Assembly: GCA_029226205.1 (NCBI GenBank)
Contig: JAQXXT010000012.1
Coordinates: 1-39,555 of the forward strand
Direction: 5' to 3'
Origin: Prevotellaceae bacterium
Lineage (GTDB): Bacteria; Bacteroidota; Bacteroidia; Bacteroidales; Bacteroidaceae
DNA length: 39,555 bases
Shown here: positions 34,430 to 39,555 of the stretch, in pieces
Numbering within the stretch: position 1 is the first letter of the stretch
How the letters are laid out: every line of letters starts with the position of its first letter
Translations under genes and position numbers: made by a program
The notes under the pieces: model-generated
Told to the model about the DNA's origin: nothing
The model's database searches: none
What the model saw: only the letters and a program-made list of their open reading frames with translations

Positions 34430-34460
34430 ATCTCTCGTAAATGACTGCCACACTTTTCCA

Positions 34461-34678
34461 CCGTAGGGGCACCCCTTGTGGGCGCCCTAACATCCCATCG
34501 TAGGGGCACCCCTTGTGGGCGCCTTTCCCACCGTAGGGGCACCCCTTGTGGGCGCCCTGCCCCCTTTAGGACGGCCACAAGGGCCGCACCCTACGGTGGA
34601 TTTAGGACGGCCACAAGGGCCGCACCCTACGGTGGCAGAATGGCCTACCGTCGTGTGCTTGCGCTTTGCAAGCGCAAG
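34461..34678. repeat. REP cluster (five units) and family-2 hairpin
   Basis: This occupies most of a 445-bp stretch without genes. Three forward units of subtype B (GTAGGGGCACCCCTTGTGGG then CGCC) start at about 34461, 34498 and 34531. Two inverted units of subtype A lie at 34566-34596 and 34602-34632 (36-bp step). Then GGCCTACCGTCGTGTG and the perfect stem CTTGCGCTT / AAGCGCAAG, loop TGC, at 34658-34678. Both subtypes meet head to head here. Confidence 0.9.
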
Positions 34679-34737
34679 GATCGCGCAGTTCCCTCTCCCT
34701 TCCCCTTCTAATTTCTTATAATTTTAACATAAAAAAA

Positions 34738-34768
34738 TTGGAACTTTGAACAATTTTCAATATCTTTG
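34738..34768 (+). promoter_or_regulatory. promoter of the fimbrial locus
   Basis: TTG (34738-34740) and TATCTTTG (34761-34768) are separated by 20 bp. The -7 box is one arm of a near-perfect palindrome, TATCTTTGCCAAAGATA (34761-34777). The leader is about 43 nt. Confidence 0.72.
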
Positions 34769-34816
34769 CCAAAGATATAGATACAATTCATTACAAACAC
34801 ATCTAAAATAGGGAAT

Positions 34817-35413
34817 ATGAGAACAAAAGCAATAAGATTCATAGGTTATTTGTTCATCCTCACGATAGGAATGATGATGGCACAACCGGCTAAGGCTCAG
34901 CGCTATGCCCTCAGCAACAACCTGGTCTATTCCGCCACACTGACGCCGAACCTCTCCTTTGAGGTCCGACCGGACTCTTCATGGTCCTACGCCATCTCCG
35001 CCGGATACCGTCCGTGGCCTACGAATGATGAGCGCGCCCGCAAATACCGCCATCTCAGCGTCGACCTGCAGGCCCGCCACTGGGACAAGGCCCATCCGTG
35101 GAAAGGCGCGTTCTATGGCTTCGATGCCATGTGGGTGCATTACAACCTCTCAAATATCCATCTCAACTATTTCGGCATGTTCTCCGCCGCACGCCATCAC
35201 CGCATACAAGGTAACCTCTACGGCGTCGGTGCACTCGGCGGCTACGCCTGGGATCTCGGCAGCGGCTTCACCCTCGAGGCAGAAGGCGCCCTCGATCTCG
35301 CATGGACCCATTACCGCGTGTATGACCTTCCCCACTGCGGCGATCCCATCGCCAAGGTCAACCGCTTCTACCTCATTCCGAAGGTAGCGCTGAACATCGC
35401 CTGGCATTTCTAA
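34817..35413 (+). CDS. DUF3575-family exported protein
   Basis: A 198-residue protein with a signal peptide (MRTKAIRFIGYLFILTIGMMMAQPAKAQ, cleavage after AKA). The rest is rich in alternating aromatic and hydrophobic residues (NNLVYSATLTPNLSFEVRPDSSW, NRFYLIPKVALNIAWHF) and ends in Phe, as expected for a small outer-membrane beta-barrel. DUF3575 genes commonly stand in Bacteroidales fimbrial (FimA/Mfa) loci, which fits the two following lipoprotein genes. The molecular role is not established. It has its own promoter, and no separate promoter is seen for the fimbrillin gene 57 bp downstream. Confidence 0.85.
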   Translation: MRTKAIRFIGYLFILTIGMMMAQPAKAQRYALSNNLVYSATLTPNLSFEVRPDSSWSYAISAGYRPWPTNDERARKYRHLSVDLQARHWDKAHPWKGAFYGFDAMWVHYNLSNIHLNYFGMFSAARHHRIQGNLYGVGALGGYAWDLGSGFTLEAEGALDLAWTHYRVYDLPHCGDPIAKVNRFYLIPKVALNIAWHF

Positions 35414-35470
35414 CATGATCGATTCAAAAACTGAAGAATAATATTCATTAATTTTAAAAAACCGATAACG

Positions 35471-37345
35471 ATGAAAAAGAATGTACTTCTGGGATTAGGA
35501 GCCATGACGCTCTGCGTCCCCCTCTTCCTCTCGTCCTGCTCGTCGTCTGACGACGCTACTGAGACACCGGTTAACCCTAACTCTACGGGTTCCGTGAAGA
35601 CGGACTTCACACTCTCCGTTGGTCTGCCAAAGACTACCACCAGCGGTGCCAAGAGCCGTGTCTCTGATGCTACCGCACAGGCACAGACGACTCCCGTCTT
35701 CCGTGGCATGGATAACATGACGCTGATTCCGTTCGCTCTGACAACAGCCGGAAACACAGTAACGAAGTCGGATACTCGTATTGGTACAGCCAATATCAAT
35801 CTGCCGAATGCCGTCGCCAACTCTCTGACATCTTCTCAGATCACAACGACGGGCAATGCCAAGGTCTACACCGATGTTTCCGTTCCTTTGACGACGAATG
35901 CCTTCCTCTTCTATGCTAAGGCCATCGACGCTACGGCTGGAACAAATGCTTCTACTGCCACCGACATGTTCCAGTATGGTACACTGACACCGGCCGGTCT
36001 TTCTGACGGTAAGCCGAGTGGCATCTCCTTCACTCCGACACAAATCGCAGCAACTCCGACTATGACAAAGGGTGAAGCCATCGCTACCTATCTGACTTCC
36101 ATCGCTACAGTAACAGGGTGGAGCGCAGTGACGGTTGACGCTCAGGGCAATGGTAAGACACTGAAGGCTCTCTATGATGCTTTCATCACGCTTTCTGCCG
36201 GTTCTTCTGACGCTATTCAGAATGCTGTTCAGGATCTCTACACTTCTGTAACGAGTATCAAGAGCAGCCAGACAACAGATAACCAGAAAGTTTGTGATGC
36301 TATCACGAAGGCTATCACAAACAGCACTTATGCATCTGCAGGTACTGACGGCAAGTTGACCTTCACGGATGCTATCAATGGCTATCCCGCTGACAACAAC
36401 CTCCCCGACGGTGCCGCTACCGTGAAGTGGGCAGACAGCAAGTTCACCGCTGAGAACGCCAGCACCTATACCACGGATGCTGTCAATGTCGGTCCGATGG
36501 CTAACTACGTCTACCCGATCAGCCTCTGGTATCGTGCCAACACGGAGATCGCTACAAGCGACGAGGCCCTCACCGATCAGTATGTCAACGATAATGCATG
36601 GTCTAAGATCCTCAAAAAGTACACAGAGAATCCTGGAACCGTCAAGTCTTCCACGCGTTCCATCGCTCTGAATGATCAGATCCAGTATGCTGTCGGTCGC
36701 CTCGACACGAAGGTGACCCTCGGTAGCCCGACGCTCTATGATCACAACGGCGCAACGGTAGCTATCCAGGACGGTGGCTTCCCCGTAACCGGTATCCTCG
36801 TGGGTAACCAGCGTAAGGTGGACTGGGAGTTCAAACCGGAGACAGCAACTGATGCTACTCAGTATACTGTTTATGATAAGGATATGAACACGAGCAAGAG
36901 TGGTACAACAACTACATCCATGGTTGCATCTACCTCTGGTTCTCTCTACAACCACACCCTTCTTCTCGAGACTCCCGAGAAGACGCCGGTATACATGGTT
37001 GTTGAGTTCAAGAACAACAGTGGTAACGAGTTCCACGGATACAACAATGAGGTAATCCCCGCCGGCAGCAAGTTCTATATGGTTGCTGAGCTGAACCCGG
37101 ACGCTACAAGCGGCGTTACCCAGCCTACAGGTACGAACACAGCCTTCAACAAGGAGAAGGTTATCCAGCAGGACTTCACCACGATCGCCAATCTGAAGAT
37201 AGGCGCCAGCAGCACCTCCGGAGGCAACACCGGTCTCGGCGCCGCCTATAATGTCATCCCCGATCTTCGCACGCCCGCACTGAGTATCGGTCTGAGTGTC
37301 GACCTCACGTGGCAGAGTGGTCTGACCTTCGATATCGACATGTAA
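35471..37345 (+). CDS. fimbrillin-like surface lipoprotein (candidate major pilin)
   Basis: A 624-residue lipoprotein with signal MKKNVLLGLGAMTLCVPLFLSSC cleaved before Cys23. It is followed by a Ser/Asp/Thr linker and SVKTDFTLSVGLPKTTTSG...SRVSD...FRGMDNMTLIPF, the layout of Bacteroidales fimbrillins (beta-strand, basic cleavage area, RGMDNM segment). It is rich in Thr, Ser, Ala, Gly, Asn and poor in charge, and uses more GCT/TCT-type codons than neighbours, which suggests high expression. In FimA/Mfa1-type pili the lipidated precursor is trimmed at an Arg and polymerised by donor-strand exchange. Family membership is inferred from layout and neighbours; there is no sure single motif. Confidence 0.7.
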   Translation: MKKNVLLGLGAMTLCVPLFLSSCSSSDDATETPVNPNSTGSVKTDFTLSVGLPKTTTSGAKSRVSDATAQAQTTPVFRGMDNMTLIPFALTTAGNTVTKSDTRIGTANINLPNAVANSLTSSQITTTGNAKVYTDVSVPLTTNAFLFYAKAIDATAGTNASTATDMFQYGTLTPAGLSDGKPSGISFTPTQIAATPTMTKGEAIATYLTSIATVTGWSAVTVDAQGNGKTLKALYDAFITLSAGSSDAIQNAVQDLYTSVTSIKSSQTTDNQKVCDAITKAITNSTYASAGTDGKLTFTDAINGYPADNNLPDGAATVKWADSKFTAENASTYTTDAVNVGPMANYVYPISLWYRANTEIATSDEALTDQYVNDNAWSKILKKYTENPGTVKSSTRSIALNDQIQYAVGRLDTKVTLGSPTLYDHNGATVAIQDGGFPVTGILVGNQRKVDWEFKPETATDATQYTVYDKDMNTSKSGTTTTSMVASTSGSLYNHTLLLETPEKTPVYMVVEFKNNSGNEFHGYNNEVIPAGSKFYMVAELNPDATSGVTQPTGTNTAFNKEKVIQQDFTTIANLKIGASSTSGGNTGLGAAYNVIPDLRTPALSIGLSVDLTWQSGLTFDIDM

Positions 37346-37360
37346 TTTATTTCTGCCCCC

Positions 37361-37566
37361 GTAGGGTGCGGCCCTTGTGGCCGTCCTAGATCCTCTCGTA
37401 GGGTGCGGCCCTTGTGGCCGTCCTAACTACCACATTACCAACATTAGGGCGCCCACAAGGGGTGCCCCTACGGTAGCAGATGATCCTCTCGTAGGGTGCG
37501 GCCCTTGTGGCCGTCCTAACTACCACAATACCGCCATTAGGGCGCCCACAAGGGGTGCCCCTACGG
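37361..37566. repeat. REP cluster upstream of the transposase gene
   Basis: Forward subtype A units at 37361-37388, 37397-37426 and 37490-37519 (GTAGGGTGCGGCCCTTGTGG then CCGTCCTAA) alternate with inverted subtype B units at 37444-37473 and 37537-37566. The forward-A/inverted-B pair is a tandem 93-bp duplication (37391-37483 and 37484-37576) with small spacer differences. Such head-to-head composites are like the BIMEs of enterobacteria. Confidence 0.92.
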
Positions 37567-37622
37567 TGGCAGAACAACACCGCCTAAACGGTGGCACTAT
37601 TCAATTTAACCCCTACAAAACA

Positions 37623-38198
37623 ATGAACACCCCTCCCCTACACCACCCCTTCCATTCACGCGTTCCTCTTCGGTGGAAAGGCTTCGACTATACCACCGCC
37701 GCGAATTACTTCGTTACGGTGGTTTGTCATGAACGACAGAACCTCTTCGGAACGGTATACGGTAACACCGTGTTACTCAACGATGCTGGGAAAATGATCG
37801 AACAGTCCATAGACGATATCAGCAACCGATATGAAAACATGGAAATTCTCCAACAAGTCGTCATGCCGAATCACATCCATTTCATCCTGAGTAAATATGA
37901 AACCAAACGTTCACTCTCTGAAATCATGGATGCCTTTAAAAGTATTACAACGGTGGAATACATCCGAGGAGTGAGAAAAAATGACTTGACACCATTCAAC
38001 GGACAACTCTGGCAACGGAATTATTACGAACATATTATCCGCAACCGAAGATCGATGGAGTTCATCACTGCGTATATCTACAATAACCCATTACGATGGG
38101 CGGCTGATCATCTCAATCCGCTATGTCACGATGCTGATGAGATTATGCAAGCCATCAAAGACTTAGAGACGGGAACGCCGCCCCCAGGCACCAGGTAG
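37623..38198 (+). CDS. REP-associated tyrosine transposase (RAYT, Y1_Tnp)
   Basis: A 191-residue Y1-type single-strand transposase of the IS200-like RAYT group, thought to spread REP hairpins. Features: N-terminal RVPLRWKGFDYTTAANYFVTVVCHERQNLFG (13-43), HUH motif MPNHIHFIL (81-89, His84 and His86), the LWQRNYYEHIIRNRRSMEFI stretch (129-148), and YIYNNPLRW (151-159) holding the catalytic Tyr (151 or 153). The frame is open to the left through the repeats (from 37377), but ATG 37623 matches the family N-terminus. The TAG stop lies inside the next REP unit. The gene is more AT-rich than its neighbours, a sign of transfer. Confidence 0.93.
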   Translation: MNTPPLHHPFHSRVPLRWKGFDYTTAANYFVTVVCHERQNLFGTVYGNTVLLNDAGKMIEQSIDDISNRYENMEILQQVVMPNHIHFILSKYETKRSLSEIMDAFKSITTVEYIRGVRKNDLTPFNGQLWQRNYYEHIIRNRRSMEFITAYIYNNPLRWAADHLNPLCHDADEIMQAIKDLETGTPPPGTR

Positions 38199-38331
38199 GG
38201 TGCGGCCCTTGTGGCCGTCCTAACCGGGAAAAAACAAATGTCATTACCGCCATTAGGGCGCCCACAAGGGGCGCCCCTACGGTGACAGAACATTACCGCC
38301 ATTAGGGCGCCCACAAGGGGCGCCCCTACGG
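38195..38331. repeat. REP cluster downstream of the transposase gene
   Basis: A forward subtype A unit at 38195-38223 begins with the last base of the final Arg codon plus the TAG stop (GTAG). Inverted subtype B units lie at 38253-38282 and 38302-38331 with a 49-bp step. These B copies read GGGGCGCCC/GGGCGCCC around the loop, restoring a pair that is mismatched in other B copies. Confidence 0.92.
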
Positions 38332-38355
38332 TGGCAAATAAAAACAATAACATAT

Positions 38356-39369
38356 ATGATGCAACGATTATCTCATATTCTTCTCTTTGTGGCTACGCTG
38401 CTCTCCCTCAGCAGTTGCCGCTATATCGGTACTATTGATGACGACACGTCTGACTGTGGCACGGTCTACAGGATTACCTATCACATGCATGCCGTCAACA
38501 ATACTGGCGATCAAATCACCGCGCAACTCCCCGAAGATGCCAACGCTACCCTCAGACAGAATCTGACAAATCTGTTTACGCCTCTGTTGCACCCCACCAC
38601 CTACCCCGCCCAACTGCTCTTCCAGCAGACCAATGACGGCTCGTACCTCTTCTCCCCGCAGACGTTCAACGGAGATGTACAGACGTTGTCGCTGACCCTC
38701 TGTCCCACGACCTACCGCCATACCGCCGTCACGGGAACAGACCGCCAAGGCGCACTCCTCGCCGACTCTACCAACGTGAGTACCGAACAGGTCACGACAC
38801 CGGCGGCAGACACGATCCCCGCACAGACCAACGCCCTGCTCTCCGGACGCAAGGACCTCAAGATACAAGGCAACAACGAAGAGGCCATCCACGTCCATCT
38901 CTATCCCGCCAATGCCGCCGTAGCTGTTGTGGCCAAGGAGGATCAGAGCGTGAAGGACGTGAAGGTATATCTCACGGACCTCGCCAGCTCCTACACAACC
39001 AACGACAGCACTTATCACTTCGACAAGGATGCCCTCGTCCGTACTACCGTATCAACCAAGGCTACGAGTGGACAGAAGATCTATCACGCCCTCGTATTCC
39101 CCAGCCGCGACAGTGCGCCGGGAACGATCGATACCGACAAGCCGCAGGCCGACGGGGCCGTATGGCGCATCGTCGTACTGGCAAAGATTGCCGACGGCAG
39201 TACCACACGCAGTGTACTCTATGTCCAGAAGCCGTTGAAAGCCGGTGATGTCCGCGTCATCTGTGTCGCCGTAGGCAGTAATGGTGCCGTCACCGTCACC
39301 ACCGCCGGCGTCGGTGCCAGCGTAACCCTCGATTGGAACAAAGGCGGTGAATATAACCCGGATATATGA
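38356..39369 (+). CDS. Mfa2/FimB-like fimbrial anchor lipoprotein
   Basis: A 337-residue lipoprotein: signal MMQRLSHILLFVATLLSLSSC with Cys21, then RYIGTIDDDTSDCGTVYRITYHM, the pattern (C, acidic, SDC) seen at the start of FimB/Mfa2-type minor fimbrial proteins. The middle is beta-rich and Thr-rich. The end, SVTLDWNKGGEYNPDI, matches the family's closing VxLDW..GGEY. Such proteins anchor and limit the length of the pilus. ATG 38356 or 38359 may be the start. No promoter is visible in the 157 bp after the transposase stop, which are mostly REP hairpins, so expression probably depends on the fimbrial promoter. Confidence 0.75.
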   Translation: MMQRLSHILLFVATLLSLSSCRYIGTIDDDTSDCGTVYRITYHMHAVNNTGDQITAQLPEDANATLRQNLTNLFTPLLHPTTYPAQLLFQQTNDGSYLFSPQTFNGDVQTLSLTLCPTTYRHTAVTGTDRQGALLADSTNVSTEQVTTPAADTIPAQTNALLSGRKDLKIQGNNEEAIHVHLYPANAAVAVVAKEDQSVKDVKVYLTDLASSYTTNDSTYHFDKDALVRTTVSTKATSGQKIYHALVFPSRDSAPGTIDTDKPQADGAVWRIVVLAKIADGSTTRSVLYVQKPLKAGDVRVICVAVGSNGAVTVTTAGVGASVTLDWNKGGEYNPDI

Positions 39370-39375
39370 TCCACC

Positions 39376-39555
39376 GTAGGGTGCGGCCCTTGTGGCCGTC
39401 CTAACCGGGAACAACGATCCTCCGTAGGGCGCGGCCCTTGTGGCCGTCCTAACCGGGAACAACGATCCTCCGTAGGGCGCGGCCCTTGTGGCCGTCCTAA
39501 CCGGGAACAACGATCCTCCGTAGGGTGCGGCCCTTGTGGCCGTCCTAACCGGGAA
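39376..39555 (+). repeat. four REP units in a 48-bp tandem array at right end
   Basis: Forward subtype A units start at 39376, 39424, 39472 and 39520, an exact 48-bp period with spacer CCGGGAACAACGATCCTCC. The last 28 bases of the window equal the first 28. The array is cut by the window edge. Confidence 0.95.

Larger units (their letters stand above)
37361..38331 (+). mobile_element. REP/RAYT element (REPtron-like locus)
   Basis: The transposase gene is flanked on the left by three forward-A and two inverted-B REP units, and on the right by one forward-A and two inverted-B units. It sits between a fimbrillin gene and a fimbrial anchor gene that would normally be adjacent. No target-site duplication or separate terminal repeats were found; in this family the REP hairpins themselves are the recognised ends. 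Confidence 0.8.

Noticed and set aside
37377..37622. N-terminal extension of the transposase frame through the REP cluster, and similar frames such as 39052-39510 (minus) with a 16-residue repeat
   Set aside because: The REP units are open in several frames on both strands, producing Arg/Pro/Ala-rich pseudo-peptides. The conserved protein begins at 37623.
39376..39548. Regular 48-bp direct repeats that resemble a CRISPR array
   Set aside because: The supposed spacers are identical to each other and there are no cas genes; the units are REP hairpins found all over the window.

Overview
The window looks like chromosomal DNA from a Bacteroidota bacterium, most likely a Prevotella/Segatella-type Bacteroidales. 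The evidence is a SusC/SusD pair, many promoters with the Bacteroidota -7 box TAnnTTTG (several with a TTG/TTTG -33 box 19-20 bp upstream), few Shine-Dalgarno sequences, DUF2723, DUF349, DUF5686 and DUF3575 proteins, BspA-type leucine-rich repeats and a fimbrillin locus. No rRNA, tRNA or CRISPR array was seen. Both ends lie inside the same interspersed repeat, and the first and last 28 bases are identical. The window is therefore probably a whole contig that broke at this repeat.

Layout, left to right. 0-5 kb: a dipeptidase (pepD), a CorA Mg2+ transporter behind a structured leader, and a DUF349 coiled-coil protein, closed by a two-way terminator. 5-12.2 kb (minus strand): a SusD/SusC outer-membrane uptake pair, a secreted leucine-rich-repeat protein, and a lysine exporter split into two overlapping genes. 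12.3-14.4 kb: a HAD hydrolase, then a ParA ATPase with a ribbon-helix-helix partner, which resembles a plasmid-type partition module. 14.4-16.4 kb (minus): a PAP2/AUR1-like enzyme, a CDP-alcohol phosphatidyltransferase and a GtrA protein. With the PgpA phosphatase at 19.8 kb they resemble the inositol-lipid genes of Bacteroides. 16.5-19.8 kb: a DUF5686 outer-membrane protein and a LuxR-type response regulator. 20.5-29.4 kb: a tight collinear run of cysE, an RlmL-like methyltransferase, a DPP-IV-type peptidase, purD, a membrane protein, a fused DedA-ZnuA protein and a ZnuC ATPase. 29.5-34.4 kb: a DUF2723 membrane protein, a polysaccharide deacetylase and QueG, all overlapping. 34.8-39.4 kb: a fimbrial locus (DUF3575, fimbrillin-like lipoprotein, Mfa2/FimB-like lipoprotein) interrupted by a transposase gene.

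The most distinctive system is a REP/RAYT pair. More than 25 copies of a short GTAG-headed hairpin (arms around GGCC-CTTGT-GGCC, ending CCTAA) lie between genes throughout the window. A REP-associated Y1 tyrosine transposase at 37623-38198 sits inside the densest cluster, and its stop codon belongs to one copy. Two hairpin subtypes keep pairing through compensating base changes. A second family of perfect 9-bp hairpins with a TGC loop occurs five times, each time just to the right of a REP copy. Other points of interest are an attenuator-like leader with an acidic 11-codon ORF before corA, the DedA-ZnuA fusion with a lipobox-like Cys at the junction, and three genes whose start codon lies 5-7 nt after the -7 box.
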